Shown here: one piece after another, positions 7,690 to 16,502 of the stretch
How positions within the stretch are numbered: the first letter of the stretch is position 1
How the letters are laid out: every line of letters begins with the position of its first letter
From: Quadrisphaera setariae
GTDB taxonomy: Bacteria > Actinomycetota > Actinomycetes > Actinomycetales > Quadrisphaeraceae
Assembly: GCF_008041935.1 (NCBI RefSeq)
Contig: NZ_VKAC01000013.1
Span: forward strand, 62,001 to 126,000
Direction of reading: 5' to 3'
DNA: 64,000 nucleotides
Translations under genes and position numbers: made by a program
The notes under the pieces: model-generated
Database searches by the model: none
What the model saw: only the letters and a program-made list of their open reading frames with translations
What the model was told of the DNA's origin: nothing

Positions 7690-8919
7690 GTGAGCCCCAG
7701 CACCTCCGACCCGTCCGGCGCCCCCGTGCGCGGCCTGGTCTCGGACACCACCCTCGACGACCTCCCGCTCCGCGACGACCTGCGCGGCCACGCGCCCTAC
7801 GGCGCGCCCCAGCTCGAGGTCTCCGTGCGGCTCAACACCAACGAGAACAGCCACGACGTGCCGCCGGAGGTGGTCGAGGCCGTGGTCGCTGCGATCGCCG
7901 AGCAGGTGCCCCACCTCAACCGCTACCCCGACCGCGAGGCCGACGCCCTGCGCGACGCCCTCGCGGCGTTCCTGCGCGCCCAGCCCGCCTCCCACGGCGT
8001 GCCGCTGACCCGCGGGAACGTGTGGGCCGCCAACGGCTCCAACGAGGTGCTGCAGCAGCTGCTGCAGGCGTTCGGCGGGCCGGGGCGCACGGCGGTCGGC
8101 TTCACGCCGTCGTACTCGATGCACCCGATCATCACGCAGACCTCCGGCACCGCCTGGGTGGACGGCAAGCGCGGTGACGGGTTCTCGCTGGACCCGTTCG
8201 CCGTCGCCGAGCAGGTCCGTGCGGCCGGCGGCGGCACGGGCGCTGACGTCGTGTTCCTCACCAGCCCGAACAACCCGACCGGCACGGCCCTGCCGCTCGA
8301 CGTCGTCGAGGCCGCCTACGAGGCCACCCGCGGCATCGTCATCGTCGACGAGGCCTACGCCGAGTTCGCCCGCCCTCTGGGCGCCGGCGGCACCCCCAGC
8401 GCCATCACGCTGCTGCCGGGCCGCCCGCGCCTCGTGGTGACGCGCACCATGAGCAAGGCGTTCGCCTTCGCCGGCACGCGCGTCGGCTACCTCGCCGCCG
8501 ACCCCGCCGTGGTCGACGCGCTGCGCCTCGTCCGCCTGCCCTACCACCTGTCCTCCCTCACGCAGGCCGCGGCGACCGCTGCACTGGCCCACGCCGACGC
8601 CCTGCTCGCGACCGTCGAGGACACCAAGGCCCAGCGCGACCGCCTGGTGGCCGCGATGCCCACCCTCGGGCTGTTCGCGCTGCCCAGCGACGCCAACTTC
8701 GTGCTGGTGGGCGGCTTCGACGACGCCCCCGCCGCGTGGAAGGCCCTGTTGGCGCACGGCGTGCTCGTGCGCGACGTCGGCATCCCCGGCCACCTGCGGA
8801 TCACCGCGGGCACCGCCGCCGAGACCGACGCGGTGCTCGCCGCGCTGGCCGAGGTGGTCGTGGAGGAGGAGCGCGCGGCGCACCCTGAGGACACCGACGA
8901 CGACGAGGAGCAGGCATGA
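7690..8919 (+). CDS. hisC: Histidinol-phosphate aminotransferase
   Basis: 409-aa class I/II PLP aminotransferase that converts imidazole-acetol phosphate and glutamate to L-histidinol phosphate. Family markers are [42 protein letters not shown] and the PLP-lysine segment [18 protein letters not shown]. The length is about 40 residues above the usual 360, explained by a short N-terminal tail and an acidic C-terminal tail ([12 protein letters not shown]). It overlaps hisB by 4 nt. The neighbouring hisD is not in the window; it would lie to the left if the standard order held, but the region to the left holds other genes. Confidence 0.95.
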   Translation: MSPSTSDPSGAPVRGLVSDTTLDDLPLRDDLRGHAPYGAPQLEVSVRLNTNENSHDVPPEVVEAVVAAIAEQVPHLNRYPDREADALRDALAAFLRAQPASHGVPLTRGNVWAANGSNEVLQQLLQAFGGPGRTAVGFTPSYSMHPIITQTSGTAWVDGKRGDGFSLDPFAVAEQVRAAGGGTGADVVFLTSPNNPTGTALPLDVVEAAYEATRGIVIVDEAYAEFARPLGAGGTPSAITLLPGRPRLVVTRTMSKAFAFAGTRVGYLAADPAVVDALRLVRLPYHLSSLTQAAATAALAHADALLATVEDTKAQRDRLVAAMPTLGLFALPSDANFVLVGGFDDAPAAWKALLAHGVLVRDVGIPGHLRITAGTAAETDAVLAALAEVVVEEERAAHPEDTDDDEEQA

Positions 8920-9536
8920 GCGGGCAGCGCACGGCGCGCATCGAGCGAGCTACCAGCGAGTCGAGCATCTCCCTCGAGCTCGACCTCGACGGCACCGGCC
9001 GCACCGAGATCAGCACGGGCGTGGCGTTCTACGACCACATGCTCACCGCGCTCGGCAAGCACTCCCTCATCGACCTGCGCGTGCAGGCCACCGGGGACAC
9101 CCACATCGACGCCCACCACGTGGTGGAGGACACCGCCATCGTCCTCGGGCAGGCGCTGCGCCAGGCCCTGGGCGACAAGCGCGGCATCGCCAGGTTCGGT
9201 GACGCGCTGGTGCCGCTCGACGAGGCGCTGGCGCAGGCCGTCGTCGACGTGTCCGGGCGCCCGTTCGTCGTCCACACCGGTGAGCCGGACGGCTACGAGC
9301 ACGTGCTCATCGGCGGCGGGGGAGGCGGCGTGCCCTACGCCGGCAGCCTCACCCGGCACGTCTTCGAGTCGATCGCGCTGCACGCCCACGTCTGCCTGCA
9401 CGTCCGGCTGCTCGCCGGCCGCGACCCCCACCACGTCGCCGAGGCGCAGTACAAGGCGCTGGCCCGCGCGCTGCGCGCCGCGGTGGCGCTCGACCCCCGC
9501 GTCGACGGCGTGCCCTCCACCAAGGGCGCGCTGTGA
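8916..9536 (+). CDS. hisB: Imidazoleglycerol-phosphate dehydratase
   Basis: 206-aa HisB catalysing the sixth step of histidine synthesis. The manganese-binding motifs are present: [28 protein letters not shown], the GRPFVVH strand and, near the end, [19 protein letters not shown]. This is the monofunctional actinobacterial form with no phosphatase domain. The ATGA overlap with hisC implies coupling. A 7-bp GC hairpin (9549-9566) follows the stop codon and may attenuate transcription. Confidence 0.96.
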   Translation: MSGQRTARIERATSESSISLELDLDGTGRTEISTGVAFYDHMLTALGKHSLIDLRVQATGDTHIDAHHVVEDTAIVLGQALRQALGDKRGIARFGDALVPLDEALAQAVVDVSGRPFVVHTGEPDGYEHVLIGGGGGGVPYAGSLTRHVFESIALHAHVCLHVRLLAGRDPHHVAEAQYKALARALRAAVALDPRVDGVPSTKGAL

Positions 9537-9548
9537 CGGGCACGCGTC

Positions 9549-9566
9549 CGGGGGCCTGCGCCCCCG
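9549..9566 (+). terminator. Short GC hairpin after hisB
   Basis: CGGGGGC (9549-9555) pairs with GCCCCCG (9560-9566) around a 4-nt loop. No U-tract; it could be a weak terminator or attenuator. Confidence 0.35.
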
Positions 9567-9576
9567 CGGTCTCCCG

Positions 9577-10083
9577 GTGAGGTACGAGTTCCCCGGGGCG
9601 GGCGGCGGCGAGCTGTTCGACCCCTCCCAGGGCGCGCGGCGCGCGGTGCTCGTGCTGCCCGTGCTCGACGCCGAGCGCGCCGCCGACCTGTGCGCCCTGA
9701 GCGGCGTCGCCGCGGTGTGCGCCCCGGTGTCCGGGGCGGGCGTCGTGGCGGTGCCCGCACCCCGCGAGGGGGTGCTGCCCGGTCTGGCCGGGGTCGACGC
9801 CGCGGAGCGGCTCAGCCGGATGCTGCGCGGGCTCGACGTCGTCCTGCTCCTCACCGAGGGGGAGCAGGGCCAGGAGGGGCAGGTCACCGCGCAGACGTGG
9901 CGCGGCGGGCAGCAGGTCCCCGACGGCCGGCCTGCGGGACTGCTGCTGGCGACCTGGCCCGGAGACGTGCTGCGGCTGCTGCTCGGCAGCCTCGAGGCGG
10001 CCGACGTCTCGGGCGCCGCGACGAGCGTCGGCCGCAGCCGGTGGACGGCGGTGCGCGGCATGCTGCGCGCCCGCCGGCGGTGA
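9577..10083 (+). CDS. Hypothetical protein downstream of hisB
   Basis: 168 aa, alanine/leucine-rich and soluble by composition. I recognise no domain. A short uncharacterised gene after hisB is usual in actinobacterial his operons, so this may be a diverged version. The start is uncertain: GTG at 9577 (VRYEFPGAGGGELF) is chosen because codon bias begins there, but no ribosome-binding site is evident. Its stop overlaps the GTG of the first LysR gene. Confidence 0.55.
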   Translation: MRYEFPGAGGGELFDPSQGARRAVLVLPVLDAERAADLCALSGVAAVCAPVSGAGVVAVPAPREGVLPGLAGVDAAERLSRMLRGLDVVLLLTEGEQGQEGQVTAQTWRGGQQVPDGRPAGLLLATWPGDVLRLLLGSLEAADVSGAATSVGRSRWTAVRGMLRARRR

Positions 10084-10988
10084 ACCGGCGCCAGCTCGCC
10101 GTCTTCCTCGCCGTCCTCGACCACGGGAGCCTCGGGGCCGCCGCGTCGGCCACCGGGCTGGCACAGCCGACGGTGGCGCAGTCCCTCGACGGTCTCGAGG
10201 CCCAGCTCGGCGCGGTGCTCGTGCACCGCTCCAGCGCGGGCACCACGCCCACGGCCGCCGGGCGGGCGCTGGAGCCCCACGCCCGGCAGCTGCTCCGCGG
10301 TGCCGGCGCCGCCGCGGAAGCCGTGCGCTCCGCCGGGGAGCAGTGCGCGCAGCGGGCCAGCGGCGTCCTCGACGTCGCCGTCGAGGCGGTGCTCGCCGCG
10401 GACGCCGCCAGCGAGCTGCTCGGAGCCTTCAGCGCCCGCCACCCCGGGGTGAGGGTGCAGGTGCGCGTCGCCGAGCACGACGACCGGGTGCTCGAGTCGC
10501 TCCTGGAGGGCCGGGCCGAGGTGGCGGTCGCCTCCCTGCCGCTCGGCCGGACGACCCCGAGCAGGGCGGCGTCGGAGCTGGTGGTCGTGCCGCTCGGGGA
10601 GCAGGAGGTGCTCGTGGCCTTCCCACCCGGCAGCGACGACCTGCCCGACCCGCTGCCCCTGGCGGCGCTGGACGGCCGCGACGTCATCGGCGTGACCGAC
10701 CACAGCCGCCGCGAGCGGCTGGTCTCGCGGGCGCTGGAGGCGGTGGGCGCTCGGCCGCGCCTGGCGGTGGAGACCGCTCACCGCGAGGCGGTGGCCTCGC
10801 TGGTGCTCGCAGGTGCGGGCGCGGGGTTCCTCAGCGGTGTGCTCGCGCAGTGGGCGGCCGCCGAGGGCGTGGTGCTGCGCCGCACCCGGCCCGCGGTCAC
10901 CGCCGCCCACGCGCTGGTGCACCTGCGCCGCGCGCTGTCGCCCGCCGCGCGGGCGCTGGTGCGGCTCGCCGAGGACTGCGCGCCGTGA
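10080..10988 (+). CDS. LysR-type regulator, first of a tandem pair
   Basis: 302 aa. The winged helix-turn-helix covers residues 1-60 (RQLAVFLAVLDHGSLGAAAS, then QPTVAQSLDGLEAQLGAVL) with PTAAGRALEPHARQLL as the linker helix. The substrate-binding domain runs from about 90 to 290 (VLDVAVEAVLAADAASELLGAF; LEGRAEVAVASLPL). It overlaps the preceding gene and the following LysR gene by 4 nt (GTGA), so all three are probably co-translated. The ligand and targets are unknown. Confidence 0.88.
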   Translation: MNRRQLAVFLAVLDHGSLGAAASATGLAQPTVAQSLDGLEAQLGAVLVHRSSAGTTPTAAGRALEPHARQLLRGAGAAAEAVRSAGEQCAQRASGVLDVAVEAVLAADAASELLGAFSARHPGVRVQVRVAEHDDRVLESLLEGRAEVAVASLPLGRTTPSRAASELVVVPLGEQEVLVAFPPGSDDLPDPLPLAALDGRDVIGVTDHSRRERLVSRALEAVGARPRLAVETAHREAVASLVLAGAGAGFLSGVLAQWAAAEGVVLRRTRPAVTAAHALVHLRRALSPAARALVRLAEDCAP

Positions 10989-11884
10989 CCGCCCCGCTGC
11001 TGGCCGACGAGCGCCAGGCGCAGGTGCTGCTCGCCGTGGTGGACCAGGGCAGCATCACCGGTGCCGCCGCGCTGCTGGGGATGGCGCAGCCGTCGCTGTC
11101 GCAGGCGGTGCGGGCCATGGAGCGCGCCGCCGGGTGCCCGCTGTTCGAGAGGACCCCCCGCGGCACGGTCCCCACCGCAGCCGGCCGGGCCCTGGTGGCA
11201 CCGGCTCAGCGGTTGGTGCGCGAGCTGGACGCCGCCCGCCGGGCCGTCGCCGACGTCGTGGCGCTGCGCACGGGCACCCTCGACGTGGTCGCCCACGCGT
11301 CGGTGGCCGCGGACCCCCTGGCCGCTGCGGTCGGCCTCTTCCGCGCTGCCCACCCCGGGGTGCTGGTGCGGGTGCAGGACGCCCGCGACGACGCGCGCCT
11401 GGTCTCCGACCTCGCCCGCGGCCGCACGGAGCTGGCGGTGGTGCAGCTGCCGCTGCCGGGCACCCTGCCGGCGGAGCAGCTGGGAGAGCAGGAGGTGTGG
11501 GCCGTGCTCCCTCCCGGCTCGTCCTGCGCGGGTGAGCCCCTGGGGCGCACCGAGGTGGCCGCGCTCCCGCTCGTGGCGCTGCAGAACGGTGGCTCGGCGC
11601 GCACGGCGCTGCGCGCCGAGCTGGCCGAGACCGGGCTGCCGCGCGCGTCGGTGGTCACGCCCCAGCCGGCCACGGTGCTGCCCCTGGTGCTCGCGGGCGC
11701 GGGGGCCGCGCTCGTCGACCGGCGCCACGCGCAGCGGGTCACCGCCCTCGGCGGCGTCGCGCGTCCGCTCGACCCGCCGCTGCTGCTGCCCTTCGGAGTG
11801 GTGCGGGCGCCCGGGGCCAGCTCACCGGCGGCCGAGGCGCTCGTGGACGCGCTGCGCTCGGTGTGCGGTCGTCGTCGTCCCTAG
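10985..11884 (+). CDS. LysR-type regulator, second of a tandem pair
   Basis: 299 aa. It is clearly paralogous to the gene before it: the same opening (RQAQVLLAVVDQGSITGAAA, QPSLSQAVRAMERAAG), the same PTAAGRAL linker, and aligned effector-domain blocks (LDVVAHASVAADPLAAAVGLF; LARGRTELAVVQLPLPG). It starts with GTG inside the stop of its neighbour. It is convergent with the enoyl-CoA hydratase operon. LysR genes are normally divergent from their targets, so a same-strand coupled pair suggests duplication. Confidence 0.88.
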   Translation: MTAPLLADERQAQVLLAVVDQGSITGAAALLGMAQPSLSQAVRAMERAAGCPLFERTPRGTVPTAAGRALVAPAQRLVRELDAARRAVADVVALRTGTLDVVAHASVAADPLAAAVGLFRAAHPGVLVRVQDARDDARLVSDLARGRTELAVVQLPLPGTLPAEQLGEQEVWAVLPPGSSCAGEPLGRTEVAALPLVALQNGGSARTALRAELAETGLPRASVVTPQPATVLPLVLAGAGAALVDRRHAQRVTALGGVARPLDPPLLLPFGVVRAPGASSPAAEALVDALRSVCGRRRP

Positions 11885-11927
11885 TCCCCGGTCAGCAGCT
11901 CTGCCGGCGGCCTGCCGGACGGCCCGG

Positions 11928-12719
11928 TCAGCGGCCCTGCCAGCGCGGGGCACGGCGTTCGGCGAACGCCCGCGCCCCCTCGGCGGCGTCCTGCGAGCGC
12001 AGCACGTCCGCCACCAGCGCGTCCTGCCGCGTGAAGGCCTCCGCCTCGGGCAGGTCGGCGGTCTCGTCGAGCACCCGCTTGACCGCCGACACCGCCAACG
12101 GCGCCGCCGCCACCACCTGCTCAGCCACCTCGAGCGCGCCGGCCAGCGCACCACCGGGCTCGGTGAGGCGGCTGACCAGGCCGAGCTGCTCGGCGCGCTC
12201 GGCGCCCAGGGCGGCACCGGTGAGCAGCAGCTCGGCGGCGACGGCCCGGGGGATCCGCCGCGGCAGGCGCACCAGGCCGCCCTGCGGCGCCACGATCCCG
12301 CGGGTCACCTCCGGCAGGCCGAACCTCGCCTCGCGGGAGGCGACCACCACGTCGCAGGCGAGCACGAGCTCCGTGCCGCCTCCCAGGGCCCAGCCCTCGA
12401 CGGCGGCCACGAGGGGCTTGCTGCGGCGCCTGCGGGTGAGACCGGCGAACCCGGTGGAGCCCAGCACGGGGGACTCCCCGCGGGCGCGCGCCTTGAGGTC
12501 CATCCCGGCGCTGAAGACGCCCCCGGCCCCGGTGAGCACGCCCACGCGCAGCGCGTCGTCGTCCTCCAGCCGGGTCAGGGCGGCGTCGACGGCCAGGGCC
12601 GTGGCCTCGTCGACGGCGTTGCGGGCCTCCGGACGGTCCAGGACGACGACGAGGACGGCCCCGTGCACCTCCGTCCGCACCGGAGGGCCGCCCTGCGGGC
12701 GGTCGTGCGGCGTGCTCAC
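11928..12719 (-). CDS. Enoyl-CoA hydratase/isomerase family protein
   Basis: 263-aa crotonase-fold enzyme, expected to hydrate a 2-enoyl-CoA. The oxyanion-hole segments are GVFSAGMDLKARA and ALGGGTELVLACDVV. Both catalytic glutamates of true hydratases are kept (the E in GGGTE and the E in FGLPEVTRG). It is the last gene of a minus-strand operon, with its GTG overlapping the CoA-transferase stop by 4 nt. With a glutaryl-CoA-dehydrogenase-like enzyme upstream, crotonyl-CoA hydration is a reasonable guess. Confidence 0.88.
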   Translation of the reverse strand: MSTPHDRPQGGPPVRTEVHGAVLVVVLDRPEARNAVDEATALAVDAALTRLEDDDALRVGVLTGAGGVFSAGMDLKARARGESPVLGSTGFAGLTRRRRSKPLVAAVEGWALGGGTELVLACDVVVASREARFGLPEVTRGIVAPQGGLVRLPRRIPRAVAAELLLTGAALGAERAEQLGLVSRLTEPGGALAGALEVAEQVVAAAPLAVSAVKRVLDETADLPEAEAFTRQDALVADVLRSQDAAEGARAFAERRAPRWQGR

Positions 12720-13978
12720 CGCGCGCCTCCCGTGCCGGCAGCAGCGCCCGCGCCCCCGCGCGCGTGCAGGGCCGCGAGGCGGTCGGGGGTCCAGCCCAGC
12801 TCGGCGAGGACCTCGTCGGTGTGCTCTCCGAGGGCCGGGCTGTGGCGGCGCACCCCGGTGGCGGCGCCGGAGAAGCGGACCGGGGAGCCGATGACGCGGT
12901 ACGGGCCCTCGACGGGGTGCTCCAGCACGTCGAGCATGTGGCCGTCGGCCCAGTAGTCGTGCTCGCCGGCGTGGTCGAGGTCCATGACCGGGGCGAACGG
13001 GATGCTCCGATCGGCGCACAGCTGCCGCCACTCGGCGGTGGTGTGCAGCCGCGAGTGGCGGGCGACGGCCGCGTAGAGGTCGCCGAGGTGGTGCTGCAGG
13101 GTCTCCGGGGTGAACGCGTCCAGCTCCTCGGGGTGGCCCACCAGGTCGAAGTAGTCGACGCAGTTCTGCCAGCTGTAGGGCAGCACCGCGGCGAAGCCGT
13201 CGGCGGTGGGCACCGCGGCGTGCCCCGGCTCGAGGGAGCGGGGGAAGCCGACCGGTCCTGCCGAGGGCTCGTAGGCGCGGCCGCCGAGGTGCTCCACCAT
13301 CGTGAACGCGAACATCGTGTCCGCCATCGGCACCTCCACGCGCTGCCCGCGTCCCGTGCGACCGCGGGCCAGCAGCGCGGCCAGCACCGAGTACACGATG
13401 GTCAGGCCGCAGATCTTGTCCGCCATGGCCGTGGGCGCGTACGACGGCGAGCCCGTCGTGCGGCGCATGAGGTCGACCATCCCCGAGGCGGCCTGCACCA
13501 CCTCGTCGTAGGCGGCCGAGTCAGCGGCGGCCGAGTCCGAGCGGAAGCCCTGCGCGTTGCAGTACACGAGCCGCGGGTTCACCGGCGCGAGGTCCTCGTG
13601 GGTGAGGTGCAGCCGCGCCAGCGCGCCGGGCCTCATGTTGGTCACCAGCACGTCAGCGGTCGCCACGAGGTCGAGCAGGGCGGCCCGGCCCTCGTCGGTC
13701 TTGAGGTCCAGACGGACGCTGCGCTTGTTCCGGTTGAGGTTGAGGGCGATCGCTCCGGTGCTGTCGGGGTCGGCGGGGTCTCGCCGCTGCAGGCGGCGCA
13801 TGACGTCACCGGCTGGCGGCTCCACCTTGATGACGTCAGCGCCGAGGTCTCCCAGCACCTGGCAGGCGTACGGCGCCATGATCACGCTGGCCAGGTCGAT
13901 GACGCGGACGCCGGCCAGCAGGGGCTCGCTCCCGTCGTCGTCGGTCTTCGGGGTGGGGTCGAGGGGGGTGGTGGTCAC
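12716..13978 (-). CDS. CaiB/BaiF-type (class III) CoA-transferase
   Basis: 420 aa. Class III CoA-transferases move CoA between carboxylic acids. Diagnostic blocks are LAGVRVIDLASVIMAPYACQ, LGADVIKVEPPAGD, NLNRNKRSVRLDLK, TNMRPGALARL and AAYDEVVQAASGM, which holds the catalytic aspartate. The middle gene of the operon, it follows an acyl-CoA dehydrogenase. Human SUGCT, a relative, makes glutaryl-CoA from glutarate, which fits a glutarate pathway here; the true acid is inferred. GTG start at 13978. Confidence 0.9.
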   Translation of the reverse strand: MTTTPLDPTPKTDDDGSEPLLAGVRVIDLASVIMAPYACQVLGDLGADVIKVEPPAGDVMRRLQRRDPADPDSTGAIALNLNRNKRSVRLDLKTDEGRAALLDLVATADVLVTNMRPGALARLHLTHEDLAPVNPRLVYCNAQGFRSDSAAADSAAYDEVVQAASGMVDLMRRTTGSPSYAPTAMADKICGLTIVYSVLAALLARGRTGRGQRVEVPMADTMFAFTMVEHLGGRAYEPSAGPVGFPRSLEPGHAAVPTADGFAAVLPYSWQNCVDYFDLVGHPEELDAFTPETLQHHLGDLYAAVARHSRLHTTAEWRQLCADRSIPFAPVMDLDHAGEHDYWADGHMLDVLEHPVEGPYRVIGSPVRFSGAATGVRRHSPALGEHTDEVLAELGWTPDRLAALHARGGAGAAAGTGGAR

Positions 13979-14024
13979 GGAGGAGTCCTCTCGTCGGGGC
14001 GTGCGAGGTGGCAGCGGGGGCGCC

Positions 14025-15224
14025 TCAGCCGAAGGCGCTGGTGCCGGTGGCCGCGCGCGCGGTGATGAGCGCGTTCATCTCGCGGGTGCCCTCGTAGGAG
14101 TAGAGGGCCTCGGCGTCGGCGAAGAACCGCGCGACGCCGTGCTCGAGCAGGATGCCGTTGCCGCCGAGCACCTCGCGGGCCCAGCCGACGGTCTCGCGCA
14201 TGCGGGTGGTGCAGAACATCTTGGCCATCGCGGCCTGCGCCTCGCCGAGCTGGCCGGCCTCCTGCAGCTGGGCCATGCGCACGGCCAGCGCCTGGCAGGC
14301 GGTGACGTTGCCGAGCATGCGGGCGATGAGGTCCTGGATGAGCTGGAAGCTGGCGATCGGACGGCCGAACTGCTCGCGCTGGACGGCGTAGGCGCGGGCG
14401 GCCTCGTAGGCGCCGAGCGCGCAGCCGGTGGCGCTCCACGCGACGCTGCCGCGCGTCACCTTGAGCACCTCGGCGGTGTCGCGGAAGCTGTTCGCGCCCT
14501 GCAGGCGGTCGGCCTCGGGGACGCGGACGCCGTCGAGCACGAGGTGGGCGTTCTGCACGCCGCGCAGAGCGATCTTGCCCTGCAGCGCCTCGGCGGTGAA
14601 CCCCGGCGCGCCCCTGGTCACCACGAACCCCTTGACGCGGTCGTCGGCCACGTCACGGGCCCACACCACCACGAGGTCGGCGAAGGTGCCGTTGCCGATC
14701 CACTTCTTCTCGCCGTCGAGCACCCAGGTGCCGCCCTCGCGACGGGCGGTGGTGGTCAGGCCGCCGGCGGTGCCCGACCCGACGAGCGGCTCGGTGAGGC
14801 CGAACGCCCCGACCTTCTCCCACCGCACCATGTCCGGCAGCCAGCGGCGCTTCTGCTCCTGCGAGCCGCACACCCGCACCGAGCCCATCGCCAGGCCGTT
14901 GTGCACGCCGAAGAACGTGGCGAACGACGGGTCCACCCGGGTCATCTCCATGGCGAGGACACCGGCGAGCAGCGCGCTCTTCGGGGCCACCGACGGGTCG
15001 TCCTCGGGCGTGCCGGTGATGCCGAGCTCGCGGACCTCGGGCACGAGGTCCAGCGGGGTCTCCCCGCGCTCCCAGCGCTCGTCGGCTCCCGGCTGCACGC
15101 GCTCGCGCAGGAAGGTGCGGACGCGGGTGACGACGTCGGCCTCCTCGGGCGAGAGCAGGTCGTGGATGCGGAAGAAGTCGCCCTCGACGGCGCCGCTGTC
15201 GATGCGCGTGCTGCTGGAGCTCAC
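14025..15224 (-). CDS. Acyl-CoA dehydrogenase, glutaryl-CoA dehydrogenase-like
   Basis: 399-aa flavoenzyme oxidising an acyl-CoA at the alpha-beta bond. Features: AFGLTEPLVGSGTAGGL (FAD/substrate region), WVLDGEKKWIGNGTFADLVVVWARD, REQFGRPIASFQLIQ, and YEGTREMNALITAR near the C-terminus, where the Glu of YEGT is the catalytic base in the glutaryl-CoA dehydrogenase branch. GTG at 15224 is preceded by GGGAGG at a good distance. It is first in the operon with the CoA-transferase and hydratase. Glutaryl-CoA is the likeliest substrate but other dicarboxylyl-CoAs are possible. Confidence 0.88.
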   Translation of the reverse strand: MSSSSTRIDSGAVEGDFFRIHDLLSPEEADVVTRVRTFLRERVQPGADERWERGETPLDLVPEVRELGITGTPEDDPSVAPKSALLAGVLAMEMTRVDPSFATFFGVHNGLAMGSVRVCGSQEQKRRWLPDMVRWEKVGAFGLTEPLVGSGTAGGLTTTARREGGTWVLDGEKKWIGNGTFADLVVVWARDVADDRVKGFVVTRGAPGFTAEALQGKIALRGVQNAHLVLDGVRVPEADRLQGANSFRDTAEVLKVTRGSVAWSATGCALGAYEAARAYAVQREQFGRPIASFQLIQDLIARMLGNVTACQALAVRMAQLQEAGQLGEAQAAMAKMFCTTRMRETVGWAREVLGGNGILLEHGVARFFADAEALYSYEGTREMNALITARAATGTSAFG

Positions 15225-15249
15225 GGTGGGGCCTCCCGGTGGTGCGGAT

Positions 15250-15292
15250 GTGTGCTGATCTCCAGCACACCCCTGAGCCGGCCACGCGTCAA
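15250..15292 (-). promoter_or_regulatory. Promoter and candidate operator of the acyl-CoA dehydrogenase operon
   Basis: On the minus strand TTGACG (15292-15287) is followed after 17 bp by TGTGCT (15269-15264), a weak -10. The perfect inverted repeat GTGTGCTG-N5-CAGCACAC (15250-15270) covers that -10 region, as expected for a repressor site. Confidence 0.5.
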
Positions 15293-15365
15293 AGACGCAT
15301 CTGCGGCCCCCGCCCCAGGCAGCGCCTATGGCCGCTGCTCGGCCGCGGCTCACGGCCCCGCCCCC

Positions 15366-15371
15366 TAGGCT
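15366..15371 (+). promoter_or_regulatory. -10 box of the potassium channel gene (leaderless)
   Basis: TAGGCT ends 6 nt before the ATG at 15378, with no Shine-Dalgarno sequence. Confidence 0.55.
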
Positions 15372-15377
15372 CGCCCC

Positions 15378-16409
15378 ATGGCCACAGCGCGCGCCGGGCT
15401 GAGGCTGCCCCGCCTCACCCCGCGGCGCACGCCGCTGACCTCCATCGCCCTGCGCCTGGGTCTGGCGCTGCTCCTGCTGCTGGTCAACTGGGGCCTGGTG
15501 CTGGTCGAGGCCGACCAGTACACCGACAACGCCGACGGGCACGTCTCCGTCATCGACGCGCTCTACTACACGACCGTCACGCTCTCGACCACCGGCTACG
15601 GCGACATCACGCCCGTCACCGAGCAGGCGCGGCTCGTCAACGCGCTGGTCGTGACGCCGATGCGCCTGATGTTCGTCATCATCCTGGTCGGCACCACGCT
15701 GTCGGCGCTCACCGAGCGCTCCCGCACCGAGATCCGCGTCCACCGCTGGAAGGCCCGCATGCGCGACCACGTCGTCGTCCTCGGATACGGCACCAAGGGG
15801 CGCAACGCGGTGCGCGCGCTGCGGCTGCGCGACCACCCGGCCGACCGGATCGTCGTCGTCGAGGCCGACCACGCCGCCGCCTCCCGCGCCAGCAGCGACG
15901 GGTACGCGGTGGTCATCGGGTCCGCCACGCACAAGTCGGTGCTCGTCGAGGCGCAGGTCGAGCGCGCGAGAACGGCGATCATCGCCCTCGACCGCGACGA
16001 CACCGCCGTCCTGGCCGCGCTCACCCTGCGCCGCGTGGCGCCGCACGTGACGGTGCTCGCGTCGTCACGGGAGTCGGCGACGGCGGAGCTGCTGCGCGAG
16101 AGCGGGGCGACGTCGGTGGTGGTCTCCTCCGAGACCGCGGGCCGCCTGCTGGGTCTGGCCACCGACAGCCCCGACGCCGTGAGCGTGGTGGAGGACATGC
16201 TGTCGTTCGGCTCGGGGCTCGACCTCGACGAGCGCCCGGTGGAGGCGTCCGAGGTGGGGCGGCCGCCGCACGCCTGCGGCGTTCCCGTGGTCGGGGTGTG
16301 GCGCGGTGGTCGGATGCTGCGCTACTCCGACCCGTCGATCGGCTCGCTGCGCACCGACGACCGGATCCTCTACGTCGCGTCCCGCGACGACCCGCAGCCC
16401 CTGCGCTGA
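15378..16409 (+). CDS. Two-TM potassium channel with RCK/TrkA-N domain
   Basis: 343-aa potassium channel subunit. Membrane helix 1 (about 23-43), pore loop with selectivity filter TTGYGD (71-76), membrane helix 2 (about 86-109), then a cytoplasmic regulator-of-conductance domain with Rossmann motif VVVLGYGTKGRNAV (about 132-145) and IVVVEADHAAA. A short TrkA-C-like tail follows from about 280. The layout matches MthK/Kch-type channels. It is monocistronic, with a leaderless promoter upstream and a strong hairpin after it. Confidence 0.93.
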   Translation: MATARAGLRLPRLTPRRTPLTSIALRLGLALLLLLVNWGLVLVEADQYTDNADGHVSVIDALYYTTVTLSTTGYGDITPVTEQARLVNALVVTPMRLMFVIILVGTTLSALTERSRTEIRVHRWKARMRDHVVVLGYGTKGRNAVRALRLRDHPADRIVVVEADHAAASRASSDGYAVVIGSATHKSVLVEAQVERARTAIIALDRDDTAVLAALTLRRVAPHVTVLASSRESATAELLRESGATSVVVSSETAGRLLGLATDSPDAVSVVEDMLSFGSGLDLDERPVEASEVGRPPHACGVPVVGVWRGGRMLRYSDPSIGSLRTDDRILYVASRDDPQPLR

Positions 16410-16435
16410 CGAGACCCCACCCGACCGTCACGCTC

Positions 16436-16461
16436 ACCGCAGCCGGGCGCCCGGCTGCGGT
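16436..16461. terminator. 26-bp perfect palindrome after the channel gene
   Basis: ACCGCAGCCGGGC (16436-16448) is followed directly by its reverse complement (16449-16461). It lies 27 nt after the channel stop codon and is the likely transcription terminator, without a U-run. Confidence 0.6.
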
Positions 16462-16502
16462 TCCGGAGTGCGGGGTGATCGGCGGTGCAGTACTCAGGTC
16501 GG

